Shown piece after piece: positions 43,879 through 51,756 of a stretch of DNA of 64,000 nucleotides. Each line of letters starts with the position of its first letter. Positions within the stretch are counted from its first letter, which is position 1. This DNA comes from CBDCHC01 sp965277055 (GTDB taxonomy: Bacteria > Pseudomonadota > Gammaproteobacteria > PS1 > Pseudothioglobaceae). The DNA lies in contig OZ255703.1 of NCBI GenBank assembly GCA_965277055.1, positions 310,001 to 374,000 on the forward strand, in the 5' to 3' direction. The position numbers and the translations under genes were made by a program. The notes beneath the pieces are model-generated. The model was not told the DNA's origin, ran no database searches, and saw only the letters and a program-made list of their open reading frames with translations.

Positions 43879-44735
43879 CTAAGCCTATCAGACCAGCAAG
43901 TAACCCCTACATTCGCTTGATGCGCTTAGATAAGCCTATTGGGATTTATCTTCTCGCCTATCCAGTATTGTGGTCATTACTCCTTACTGGTACAACAGAT
44001 GTAAAAATCTGGGTGATTTTTTTACTGGGGACACTCATTATGCGAAGTGGGGGTTGTATTATCAATGATTACGCCGATAAAGACATAGATAAGCATGTAG
44101 AACGCACTAATCAACGTCCACTGGCTACTGGGGAAATCGCGCCCAAATCAGCGCTTTTATTATTTGCAGTGCTAATGATCATTGCTCTAGGGCTGGTGCT
44201 GAGTACTAATCTCTTAACTCTGATGCTTGCAGGTGTTGCCGGGCTATTGACTATTATTTACCCGTTTGCAAAGCGGTTTTTCCCAGTACCTCAGCTGTTT
44301 TTAAGCCTTGCTTTTGCTATGAGTGTGCCGATGACTTTTGCCGCCAGTTTGAGCGAAATACCACTCGGTGCATGGCTGGTGTTTGCTATTACCGTGGTAT
44401 GGGTGATTGCCTATGACACTATGTATGCACTCAGTGACAAGCCAGATGACTTAAAGATAGGGGTGAAGTCCTCAGCGATTTACTTTGGTTCGTGGGATAA
44501 ACGCATCATTGGACTATTGCAAGTGATGATGCTCATGGGTTTAGTAGTGTTGGGGGAGTGGTATACTCTGCACCTAGTGTATTATCTGGGCGTAGGAGTA
44601 GTCGCTGGGGTGATGATATATCACCAAACACTGATTAGCCAAAGAAATCGTACACAGTGCCTCAAAGCATTTTTACATAATAATGTCATTGGTCTAGTGG
44701 TGACTATCAGCACCGCTCTTGGGATGTATCTCTAA
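43875..44735 (+). CDS. ubiA: 4-hydroxybenzoate octaprenyltransferase
   Basis: A 286-residue UbiA prenyltransferase of ubiquinone synthesis with eight to nine hydrophobic segments. The two Asp-rich motifs are present: NDYADKDIDKHVERTNQRP and DTMYALSDKPDDLKIGVKS. It attaches the polyprenyl tail to 4-hydroxybenzoate at the membrane. The absence of ubiC is notable; it may be elsewhere. It converges with ruvB. Confidence 0.94.
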   Translation: MTKPIRPASNPYIRLMRLDKPIGIYLLAYPVLWSLLLTGTTDVKIWVIFLLGTLIMRSGGCIINDYADKDIDKHVERTNQRPLATGEIAPKSALLLFAVLMIIALGLVLSTNLLTLMLAGVAGLLTIIYPFAKRFFPVPQLFLSLAFAMSVPMTFAASLSEIPLGAWLVFAITVVWVIAYDTMYALSDKPDDLKIGVKSSAIYFGSWDKRIIGLLQVMMLMGLVVLGEWYTLHLVYYLGVGVVAGVMIYHQTLISQRNRTQCLKAFLHNNVIGLVVTISTALGMYL

Positions 44736-44745
44736 ACTCATAGTG

Positions 44746-45750
44746 CTACAAAGATAAAATCTGCTGACTTGCGTGTTCGGTAATTTGCCTCCCCTTTGGA
44801 GTGCGGTTAATAAACCCTTGTTGTATTAAATACGGCTCAATCATATCTTCAATAGTCCCTTTATCTTCACCTAATGCAGTAGCAAGGGTGTCTAGCCCAA
44901 CAGGACCACCGCTAAATTTATCTTTAATCAAGCGTAGGTAATTCATATCATTTTCACTCAGCCCATTTTCATCTACCTTGAGGGTATGCAGAGCTACCTG
45001 TGCAATCTCTTTAGAAATGACTCCATTATTTTTCACATCAGCAAAGTCCCGTACTCGTTTAAGTAATCTATTAGCAATTCTAGGTGTACCTCTAGAGCGT
45101 TTAGCTATTTCACTTGCTCCCTGAGGCTCAATTTCTGCGTGTAAAATCCCTGCGGCACGACTAACAATAAGCGTAAGCTCACTTTGGGTATAAAACTCTA
45201 AGCGGTTAATAATACCAAACCTATCTCTTAAAGGCGAGGTTAGCATTCCAGCACGTGTGGTTGCCCCAATCAAAGTAAACGGCGGTAAATCAATTTGTAC
45301 GCTATGGGCAGCTACGCCCTCCCCAACAATAATATCTAGCTTAAAATCCTCTAATGCAGGGTATAAAATCTCTTCGACAACAGGGCTGAGCCTATGAATT
45401 TCATCAATAAATAAAGTATCAAATGGCTCAAGCTTAGTCAAAATAGCAGCTAAATCACCGCTTCGCTCTAGTGTAGGGCCAGATGCAATTTTCAAGTGCG
45501 AACCCATATGCGTAGCAATCACTCCTGCCAAAGTAGTTTTCCCAAGTCCTGGAGGACCATAAATTAGCGTATGATCTAGGGATTCTCCGCGTTTTTTAGC
45601 TGCTTCAATAAATAAAGAAAGTTGCTCTTTAATAGTCTCTTGCCCGATGTACTCTGCTAAACGAGTCGGTCTAAGCGAGAGCATCTCAGGTGTGGATTGT
45701 TCTTCAGTAGATACGGGGCTAGTGCTGAGAATATTATCTGTTTCAATCAT
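44746..45750 (-). CDS. ruvB: Holliday junction branch migration helicase RuvB
   Basis: A 334-residue AAA+ ATPase. Walker A is YGPPGLGKTTLAG, Walker B and sensor regions TLFIDEIHRLSP and IGATTRAGMLTSPLRDRFG are clear, and the C-terminal winged helix contains GPVGLDTLATALGED. RuvB drives branch migration with RuvA. ruvA and ruvC are not adjacent, whereas they usually are. Confidence 0.97.
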   Translation of the reverse strand: MIETDNILSTSPVSTEEQSTPEMLSLRPTRLAEYIGQETIKEQLSLFIEAAKKRGESLDHTLIYGPPGLGKTTLAGVIATHMGSHLKIASGPTLERSGDLAAILTKLEPFDTLFIDEIHRLSPVVEEILYPALEDFKLDIIVGEGVAAHSVQIDLPPFTLIGATTRAGMLTSPLRDRFGIINRLEFYTQSELTLIVSRAAGILHAEIEPQGASEIAKRSRGTPRIANRLLKRVRDFADVKNNGVISKEIAQVALHTLKVDENGLSENDMNYLRLIKDKFSGGPVGLDTLATALGEDKGTIEDMIEPYLIQQGFINRTPKGRQITEHASQQILSL

Positions 45751-45782
45751 ATAGGATATTTTAACTGTTCATAGGTGAGATA

Positions 45783-46895
45783 CTATAAGAAAATCTCTTG
45801 CAAGGTATTAAGGTGATTATATCCCAGTTCAGTCGGGATAATCATAGTGCTGTCATTTTTAATAAGTTTTTTATCTAATGCCTGATTAAGCATAGGTTCT
45901 ATAGTACTCATAGACAAACCCGTTCGCTGAGTAAATAACTCATAGGTAACGCCTGACTTTAGTCGTAAGGCATTTAACATAAAGTCAAATGCCCTATTTT
46001 CAATGCTCTGCACCTGAGGGTGTGGATGAGTGATGTAGTCTTTCGGGTTTGCGGGCATGACGGTACGTACTATATCTGAGTGAGTTGTGAATTTGCCATG
46101 TGCACCTGCACCAATGCCTAAATAATCCCCAAATTGCCAATAATTCATATTATGCTTTGAGGGATTGCCATAGGCAGAAACTTCATATCTGTATAGCCCC
46201 GCGTACTCAATGCGTTCAATCCCAGCGTTCATCATCTGATACAACTCTTCATCATCTGGCAAAATGGGTGGATACTTCGCAAAATAAGTATGTGGCTCAA
46301 TAGTCAACTGATAAAACGAAAGATGTGTGGGTACATAAGATAGCACAGTTTCAACATCTGAGATGACTTGTTCAATCGTTTGATTTTTTAAACCAAAGAT
46401 AATATCCCCGTTGCACTCTGGGAACATCTCACTGGCTAATGTAAGTGCGTCTTGTGCCTGCGTACTAGAATGCACTCTACCTAAAAATCTCAGTGAAGTA
46501 TCATTAAAGCTCTGCACCCCAAGAGAAATTCTATTGATGCCTAACTCTCTATATGTAGCAAACTTGTGCTCTGATGCTGAGGATGGATTTACTTCAATCG
46601 TGATTTCCGCATCTAGGCTAATCTGATAATGATTATGCAATGTAGTAAATAACCGCTCTAAATCACGTAGGGGCATCAAACTCGGAGTACCTCCACCAAT
46701 ATATATACTACGAATAGGGCGAGTATTGTCTCTTGCTTGATTGATAGAATCTGTAATTAATGCATCAATATATGCACTCTGGGTTTTACTCACATCATAA
46801 GAATTAAAATCACAATAGGGGCATTTCTTCTCACACCAAGGGTAGTGAATATACATGCCTAATGGGATGTCATACATTATGGGAGTAATGTTCAC
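45783..46895 (-). CDS. hemW: Radical SAM heme chaperone HemW
   Basis: A 370-residue HemW. The HYPWCEKKCPYCDFNSY segment carries the CxxxCxxC cluster with the extra Cys-type Phe/Asn context typical for HemW rather than HemN. SIYIGGGTPSLMP and NRISLGVQSFND follow. Such proteins bind heme and were long annotated as coproporphyrinogen oxidases. The GTG start at 46895 shares one base with the rdgB stop; an ATG six codons on (46877) is an alternative. rdgB-hemW is a common gammaproteobacterial pair. Confidence 0.93.
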   Translation of the reverse strand: MNITPIMYDIPLGMYIHYPWCEKKCPYCDFNSYDVSKTQSAYIDALITDSINQARDNTRPIRSIYIGGGTPSLMPLRDLERLFTTLHNHYQISLDAEITIEVNPSSASEHKFATYRELGINRISLGVQSFNDTSLRFLGRVHSSTQAQDALTLASEMFPECNGDIIFGLKNQTIEQVISDVETVLSYVPTHLSFYQLTIEPHTYFAKYPPILPDDEELYQMMNAGIERIEYAGLYRYEVSAYGNPSKHNMNYWQFGDYLGIGAGAHGKFTTHSDIVRTVMPANPKDYITHPHPQVQSIENRAFDFMLNALRLKSGVTYELFTQRTGLSMSTIEPMLNQALDKKLIKNDSTMIIPTELGYNHLNTLQEIFL

Positions 46896-47479
46896 TAATG
46901 TTGTGCGGTTAATTGTGAAACGAGTTGTGCTATTGCTTGTCCACGGTGCGAATGGCGGTTTTTCTCCTTTAGTGTAAGTTCTGCACTGGTTTTATCCAGC
47001 TCTGGTAGATAAAAAATAGGATCATAACCAAAGCCACTAGTACCTTTTACTTCTCTGAGTAATTCGCCGTACCACATGCCTGTAGCGATAATGGGTGCAG
47101 GGTCATACTCTGAGCGCATATACACTACTACTGCATAAAAACATGCTTCTCTTTTATCACAAGTGTTCATGTGTTTGAGTACTTGCTTAATATTATCAGC
47201 ATCTGTAGCATACTCACCTGCATATCTTGAAGAATAAATCCCCGGTGCTCCATTTAGAGCGGGAATCACTAACCCAGAATCATCAGCAATTGCTGGTAAA
47301 TTGCTATGTACGCATGCATTTTTCGCTTTAATCAGAGCATTTTCTACAAAGGTAGAGCCATCTTCAACTGCTTCGGGAGTGTTAAATTCAGATTGAGGAA
47401 TTAGAGTGTAATGAGGTAATGCTTGAGCAAACTCTTGTAACTTTCCCTTATTTCCACTGGCAAATACAATATTTTTCAT
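46895..47479 (-). CDS. rdgB: XTP/dITP diphosphatase RdgB
   Basis: A 194-residue Ham1/RdgB nucleotide-sanitising pyrophosphatase, removing dITP/XTP from the pool. The FASGNKGKLQEFAQAL start, ADDSGLVIPALNGAPGIYSSRYAG and SGFGYDPIFYLP motifs are visible. It is divergent from rpiA, with a 10-bp tandem repeat in the intervening region. Confidence 0.95.
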   Translation of the reverse strand: MKNIVFASGNKGKLQEFAQALPHYTLIPQSEFNTPEAVEDGSTFVENALIKAKNACVHSNLPAIADDSGLVIPALNGAPGIYSSRYAGEYATDADNIKQVLKHMNTCDKREACFYAVVVYMRSEYDPAPIIATGMWYGELLREVKGTSGFGYDPIFYLPELDKTSAELTLKEKNRHSHRGQAIAQLVSQLTAQH

Positions 47480-47480
47480 A

Positions 47481-47500
47481 ATCTGTTAAAATCTGTTAAA
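47481..47500. repeat. Tandem 10-bp repeat
   Basis: ATCTGTTAAA occurs twice in direct tandem at the 5' side of rdgB/rpiA, 1 bp from the rdgB start codon. It lies where the ribosome site and divergent promoter would be. It probably arose by slippage. No function is proposed. Confidence 0.6.
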
Positions 47501-47533
47501 AATTTTTACCAATTATACGCTGGAGTAATTCCG

Positions 47534-48208
47534 ATGACACAAGATGAATTAAAGAAACAAGTGGCAATAGCTGCAATGGAATATGTACAAGAAAACACCA
47601 TTATTGGTGTGGGCACTGGCTCTACTGCTAATTTTTTTATTGATGAGTTAGCGACTGTTAAAGACTCAATTATTGGAACAGTTGCATCTTCAAAAGCCAC
47701 TCATGAACGCCTCGAATCTCATGGCATAAAGGTATTTGACCTCAATGAAGTAGAATCAATGAGTGTCTATGTAGATGGCGCAGATGAAATTAACCACAAC
47801 CTGCAAATGATTAAAGGTGGGGGTGGGGCACTCACTCGGGAAAAAATTGTTGCCAGTAATGCTGATAGTTTTGTCTGTATTGCCGATAGCTCTAAACTTG
47901 TGCAGACTTTAGGCGCATTTGCATTACCAGTAGAAGTCATTCCTATGGCTACTCAGGGAATTATCCGCAAAATACATGCTACACTGGGTGCGCAGTCAAG
48001 TATTCGTGACTTTACTACTGATAATGGTAATAATATCATTGACATCAGTGGATTAAGTATTGAAAACCCCTATCAGCTGGAGCAAATTATTAATAACATC
48101 CCCGGCGTGGTAACCAATGGTATCTTTGCTCTTAATCCAGCAACTACCTTGTTATTAGGCACTGAGCAAGGCGTACGCACACTAACAAATCACACTACTG
48201 CACTGTAA
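47534..48208 (+). CDS. rpiA: Ribose-5-phosphate isomerase A
   Basis: A 224-residue RpiA interconverting ribose-5- and ribulose-5-phosphate. The IIGVGTGSTANFFIDEL phosphate-binding loop, VYVDGADEINHNLQMIKGGGGALTREKI segment and the catalytic Asp/Glu pair are in place. The TGGAG ribosome-binding element lies 10 bp upstream of the ATG. Ribulose-5-phosphate made here can feed KdsD for Kdo synthesis. Its end overlaps the convergent ogt by 14 bp. Confidence 0.95.
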   Translation: MTQDELKKQVAIAAMEYVQENTIIGVGTGSTANFFIDELATVKDSIIGTVASSKATHERLESHGIKVFDLNEVESMSVYVDGADEINHNLQMIKGGGGALTREKIVASNADSFVCIADSSKLVQTLGAFALPVEVIPMATQGIIRKIHATLGAQSSIRDFTTDNGNNIIDISGLSIENPYQLEQIINNIPGVVTNGIFALNPATTLLLGTEQGVRTLTNHTTAL

Positions 48209-48725
48209 CAGTTGCATTTGCTTCTAAGTCCAGAAGCATCGCTTTATAGTCTGCACCCCCAGCGTACCCCCCTATGCCTCCAGTGCTTTTGAGTACCCTA
48301 TGACATGGGATAATAATACTGAGTCGGTTACTACCAATAGCAGTACCAACTGCACGTATTGCGTTTGGGTTATCTATCATCATAGCAATATCGCCATAAC
48401 TCTTCGTTTCCCCATACGGAATATTCATTAGTGCTTGCCATACCGACTCTTGAAATGGCGTACCCTGATACCAAATAGGCAAGTCAAATATTTGACGCTT
48501 ACCCGCAAAGTATTCATCAAGTTGCATACATGCCTCGGATAATAATTCAGTAGGTTCTTTGGTAATCACGTTAGTAAATTGACGCCTGAGTACTTCTGCA
48601 ATACTGATATTACTTTTTCTCGGCAGATAATCCACCAAACAAAGTTGACCCTGATATTCACCCAAACAAAAGGTAGTGCTTTGCTGCGTGTAAGTGGTGG
48701 TTACGAGTGTATTATTGGTGTTCAT
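48195..48725 (-). CDS. ogt: Methylated-DNA-protein-cysteine methyltransferase
   Basis: A 176-residue O6-alkylguanine-DNA alkyltransferase. The acceptor Cys lies in IIPCHRVLKSTGGIGGYAGG, and the helix-turn-helix PYGETKSYGDIAMMI precedes it. The protein repairs alkylated guanine by suicidal transfer. Length and the absence of an AraC-like domain favour Ogt over Ada. Confidence 0.92.
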   Translation of the reverse strand: MNTNNTLVTTTYTQQSTTFCLGEYQGQLCLVDYLPRKSNISIAEVLRRQFTNVITKEPTELLSEACMQLDEYFAGKRQIFDLPIWYQGTPFQESVWQALMNIPYGETKSYGDIAMMIDNPNAIRAVGTAIGSNRLSIIIPCHRVLKSTGGIGGYAGGADYKAMLLDLEANATVTVQ

Positions 48726-48767
48726 AATAAATTGATTATATCACATCAATAAAAATTTAAAAAAATA

Positions 48768-48796
48768 CTTGAAACCTAAATAATCATCCCTAAATA
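48768..48796 (+). promoter_or_regulatory. Sigma-32-type heat-shock promoter for groESL
   Basis: CTTGAAA (48768-48774) is a perfect -35 match for RpoH promoters, and CCCTAAATA (48788-48796) resembles the CCCCATNTA -10 with a 13-bp spacer, within the usual 13-15. It lies 35 bp upstream of the groES ATG. No CIRCE inverted repeat is seen, so RpoH rather than HrcA control is suggested. Confidence 0.75.
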
Positions 48797-48830
48797 TAGG
48801 CTTTAATTTATTTCTAACTAGGAGTATTTC

Positions 48831-49091
48831 ATGAATATTAAACCATTAGGTGATAGAGTTATTATTAAACGTGCAGAAGAAGAAAAAACCACTGCTGGTG
48901 GTATTATCATTCCTGATAGTGCATCTGAAAAACCTTCAAAAGGTGAAGTGCTAGCAGTAGGAAGCAAATGCGAAGAAGTAGCAGTGGGTAATCATGTATT
49001 TTTTGAAGGGTATGCTACCCGTGAAATCAGTGACGGCGAGCATAAATATCTCGTTGTTAAAGAAGAAGATATTACCGCAGTAATCGGCTAA
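48831..49091 (+). CDS. groES: Co-chaperonin GroES
   Basis: An 86-residue GroES, slightly shorter than the E. coli 97. The NIKPLGDRVIIKRAEEEKTTAGGIIIPDSA (split: IKPLGDRVIIKR and TTAGGIIIPDSA) start and C-terminal GEHKYLVVKEEDITAVIG are typical, including the mobile loop. It caps the GroEL folding chamber. An AGGAG ribosome site is 7 bp upstream; groEL follows after 26 bp. Confidence 0.96.
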   Translation: MNIKPLGDRVIIKRAEEEKTTAGGIIIPDSASEKPSKGEVLAVGSKCEEVAVGNHVFFEGYATREISDGEHKYLVVKEEDITAVIG

Positions 49092-49117
49092 ATTAATATA
49101 ATTATAGGAGTAAATAA

Positions 49118-50755
49118 ATGAGCGCAAAAGAAGTAAAGTTTGGTCTTGATGCCAGAGGAAAAATGCTAGATGGAGTAAATGTACTCGCAAATGCAGTAAA
49201 AGTAACACTTGGTCCTAAAGGACGTAATGTAGTACTAGATAAATCATTTGGTGCACCAAGTATCACCAAAGATGGGGTATCAGTAGCACAAGAAATTGAG
49301 CTAGAAGATAAATTTGAAAATATGGGAGCACAAATGGTAAAAGAAGTTGCTTCTAAAACCAATGACATCGCTGGTGATGGTACAACTACAGCTACAGTTC
49401 TTGCTCAAGCATTTGTTAACGAAGGTCTCAAATCAGTAGCTGCAGGTATGAACCCAATGGATTTAAAACGTGGGATTGATAAAGCAGTAATTGCTGCAGT
49501 AGAATCTCTACGTAACCTTTCACAACCATGTGATGATTCAAAAGCAATTGCTCAAGTAGGTACTATCTCTGCAAACTCTGATAGCTCAGTAGGTGAAATC
49601 ATCTCTGAAGCAATGGAAAAAGTAGGCAAAGAAGGTGTTATTACTGTAGAAGAAGGTTCTGGTTTAGAAAATGAGTTAGACGTAGTAGAAGGTATGCAGT
49701 TTGACAGAGGATATTTATCACCGTATTTCGTGAATAACACTGATGCGATGCGTGCAGACCTAGAAAATCCATACATCTTATTACATGATGGCAAAATTTC
49801 AAGCATTCGTGATCTTGTACCTACACTTGAAGCAGTACAAAAATCAGGTCGTCCACTTCTTATTATTGCTGAAGATATCGAAGGTGAGGCACTTGCGACA
49901 TTAGTAGTAAACTCTATGCGTGGAGTAGTTAAAGTATGTGCAGTAAAAGCACCGGGATTTGGTGATAGAAGAAAGGCAATCTTACAAGATATTGCTATTC
50001 TTACTGGCGCTACGGTAATTGCTGAAGAAATTGGTTTATCACTTGAAGGCACTACTGAAGAACATTTAGGCAGTGCAAAACGCATTGAAGTAGACAAAGA
50101 TAACACGGTTATTGTTGATGGTATAGGGCAAAAATCAGCAATAGATGAAAGAGTTGCACAAATTAGTGCACAAATTGAATCAACCACAAGTGATTATGAC
50201 AGAGAAAAACTCCAAGAGCGTTTAGCTAAACTCTCTGGTGGTGTGGCAGTGATTAAAGTAGGTGCTGCTACAGAAGTAGAAATGAAAGAGAAAAAAGACC
50301 GTGTAGATGATGCACTCCACTCCACCCGTGCTGCAGTAGAAGAAGGTGTAGTTCCCGGTGGTGGTGTTGCACTTGTTCGTGCAATTGCAGCTCTTGATAG
50401 TCTTACTGGTGAGAACCATGACCAAGATATTGGTATCGCTATTGCTAAAAAAGCAATGGAAGCACCACTTCGCCAAATTGTTACCAATGGTGGCGGTGAA
50501 GCATCTGTAGTGTTAAACGAAGTAAAAAATGGTAGCGGCAGCTATGGCTACAATGCCGGTACAGAAGCCTATGGTGATATGCTTGAAATGGGTGTACTTG
50601 ACCCAACGAAAGTAACACGTGCAGCACTTCAACACGCTGCGAGTATTTCTGGACTGATGATTACCACAGAGGCAATGATTACCGAACTCCCTAAAGACGA
50701 GGCACCAGCTGCTCCTGATATGGGTGGCATGGGCGGTATGCCAGGCATGATGTAA
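49118..50755 (+). CDS. groEL: Chaperonin GroEL
   Basis: A 545-residue GroEL matching E. coli length. Signatures: KVTLGPKGRNVVLDKSFG, GDGTTTATVLAQA, the AAVEEGVVPGGGVALVR segment and the C-terminal GGM-type tail (MGGMGGMPGMM). It folds proteins in the cytoplasm with GroES. A strong hairpin terminator lies 17 bp after the stop. Confidence 0.98.
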   Translation: MSAKEVKFGLDARGKMLDGVNVLANAVKVTLGPKGRNVVLDKSFGAPSITKDGVSVAQEIELEDKFENMGAQMVKEVASKTNDIAGDGTTTATVLAQAFVNEGLKSVAAGMNPMDLKRGIDKAVIAAVESLRNLSQPCDDSKAIAQVGTISANSDSSVGEIISEAMEKVGKEGVITVEEGSGLENELDVVEGMQFDRGYLSPYFVNNTDAMRADLENPYILLHDGKISSIRDLVPTLEAVQKSGRPLLIIAEDIEGEALATLVVNSMRGVVKVCAVKAPGFGDRRKAILQDIAILTGATVIAEEIGLSLEGTTEEHLGSAKRIEVDKDNTVIVDGIGQKSAIDERVAQISAQIESTTSDYDREKLQERLAKLSGGVAVIKVGAATEVEMKEKKDRVDDALHSTRAAVEEGVVPGGGVALVRAIAALDSLTGENHDQDIGIAIAKKAMEAPLRQIVTNGGGEASVVLNEVKNGSGSYGYNAGTEAYGDMLEMGVLDPTKVTRAALQHAASISGLMITTEAMITELPKDEAPAAPDMGGMGGMPGMM

Positions 50756-50771
50756 TCTTACTATTCATCAC

Positions 50772-50801
50772 AAAACTCCCCTTTATTGGGGAGTTTTTTT
50801 T
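50772..50801 (+). terminator. Rho-independent terminator after groEL
   Basis: AAAACTCCCC and GGGGAGTTTT form a 10-bp stem with a 6-nt loop (TTTATT), and the T-run continues to position 50801. It closes the groESL operon. Confidence 0.92.
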
Positions 50802-50868
50802 ATATTAGAGATGTATGTATTAGGAAGATTATTATACCAATCACACTGAAATTACTCCCAAGGACTTC

Positions 50869-50897
50869 TTGTAAGTGTTTATCAGGTAAAATATTAT
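50869..50897 (+). promoter_or_regulatory. Sigma-70-type promoter for infA
   Basis: TTGTAA (50869-50874) and TATTAT (50892-50897) are separated by 17 bp, 26 bp upstream of the infA ATG. It would also transcribe the tRNA-Leu gene 7 bp after infA. Confidence 0.65.
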
Positions 50898-50922
50898 AGT
50901 TTTACAGCAAGACACCACATTT

Positions 50923-51141
50923 ATGGCAAAAGACGATTATATTGAATTAGAGGGAGTGATTAAAGAAAAGCTTCCGAATACTACTTTTAAGGTAGAACTG
51001 GAAAATGGGCATATGGTACTGGCACATATTTCGGGCAAAATTCGCAAAAATTATATTCGTATCTTACCTGGTGATAAAGTAACTGTAGAAATGACTCCAT
51101 ACGACCTAACAAAGGGGAGAATTACTTTTAGGCACAAATAG
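50923..51141 (+). CDS. infA: Translation initiation factor IF-1
   Basis: A 72-residue IF-1 (S1/OB fold). LEGVIKEKLPNTTFKVELENGH and RILPGDKVTVEMTPYDLTKGRI (split here) are diagnostic. It occupies the ribosomal A site in initiation. It is followed by tRNA-Leu, a pairing also seen in other proteobacteria. Confidence 0.97.
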   Translation: MAKDDYIELEGVIKEKLPNTTFKVELENGHMVLAHISGKIRKNYIRILPGDKVTVEMTPYDLTKGRITFRHK

Positions 51142-51148
51142 GTTTTTT

Positions 51149-51233
51149 GCCGCTGTGGTGGAATTGGTAGACACGTTGGATTCAAAATCCAATGCCTTCG
51201 GGCGTGACGGTTCGAGCCCGTCCAGCGGTACCA
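51149..51233 (+). tRNA. tRNA-Leu (CAA anticodon)
   Basis: The 85-nt gene folds as a type II tRNA. Acceptor GCCGCTG pairs with CAGCGGT (first pair G-U), discriminator A and encoded CCA follow. D-arm region TGGTGGAATTGGTAGACA, anticodon stem TTGGA/TCCAA with loop TTCAAAA giving anticodon CAA at 51183-51185, a long variable arm (TGCCTTCGGGCGT) and T-loop TTCGAGC are visible. It reads UUG. Its 3' end is duplicated 2.1 kb downstream (see the att-like repeat). Confidence 0.96.
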
Positions 51234-51234
51234 T
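51218..51234 (+). repeat. att-like repeat, copy 1 (inside tRNA-Leu 3' end)
   Basis: CCGTCCAGCGGTACCAT covers the T-arm end, acceptor 3' strand, CCA and one following base. A second copy with two mismatches lies at 53333-53349. tRNA 3' ends are standard targets of tyrosine integrases, so this is probably the left boundary of an integrated element. Confidence 0.7.
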
Positions 51235-51304
51235 CTCATAATTATCCTATCATAGGGTGTTTTGCTCTATAATTATCTTAAATTTAAGGGGCTGTTCTAG
51301 ATAA

Positions 51305-51472
51305 CTAGCCCATTTCTTTCCTAACCCACTGATTCAATTCTTTTAACTGATTCTTTGGGTTACTGTCTTTAATACAAACTAATTTGTAATTTTTGATTAT
51401 GAAGTATTCTATGTCTTGTCGATATAGGAATACTTCAAAAGGCTCATAAAGAACCTTTTTCTTTATACCCCT
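51305..51472 (-). pseudogene. Gene remnant between tRNA-Leu and hipB
   Basis: A 55-codon open frame runs into hipB's end without an ATG, GTG or TTG near its beginning. Its product (ending KELNQWVRKEMG) resembles nothing I recognise. It is followed on the same strand by a hairpin (GGGCTGTT/AACTAGCCC, 51289-51311). It may be the decayed end of a gene of the integrated element, such as a lost integrase, or an insertion-sequence remnant. Evidence is weak. Confidence 0.25.
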
Positions 51473-51756
51473 TTATTTCTTCCACCATTCAAACTTTCCC
51501 ATACTTCTTGAGGTGATTGTGCTGGTACGTAAAAAACATTAATAAACTCCTCCACTAAATGAAAATACCCAGCAATGCGCAATAAATTATCAGTACGTAT
51601 AGGCTTACCTGCTTCTAGGTTTTTAATTGAGGTTAGACTTACTCCCGTTTTGCTTGAGAGTTCTACTTGAGTGAGTTTATGCTTTTTACGCTTATGACGA
51701 ATAGTCTCGCCTAATGTAGTTAAAGCCTGACTAAGAGTAAAGTTTGTGTCTATCAT
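51463..51756 (-). CDS. hipB: HipB-type antitoxin, XRE-family DNA-binding protein
   Basis: A 97-residue XRE-family protein with a clear helix-turn-helix (HKLTQVELSSKTGVSLTSIKNLEAGK, about residues 25-50, shown split as LTQVELSSKTGVSLTSI). It would repress the hip operon and neutralise HipA. It overlaps the end of hipA by 4 bp, so it is translated second, in contrast with E. coli hipBA where hipB comes first. Palindromic operators upstream of hipA fit its target. Confidence 0.85.
   Translation of the reverse strand: MIDTNFTLSQALTTLGETIRHKRKKHKLTQVELSSKTGVSLTSIKNLEAGKPIRTDNLLRIAGYFHLVEEFINVFYVPAQSPQEVWESLNGGRNKGV

Noticed and set aside
49552..50487. Long minus-strand open frames inside groEL
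   Set aside because: They are shadows of the strongly conserved groEL frame with no ribosome sites or family matches.
51241..51275. Terminator for infA-tRNA-Leu near ATAG...CTAT
   Set aside because: The stem is only four pairs and there is no T-run after it.
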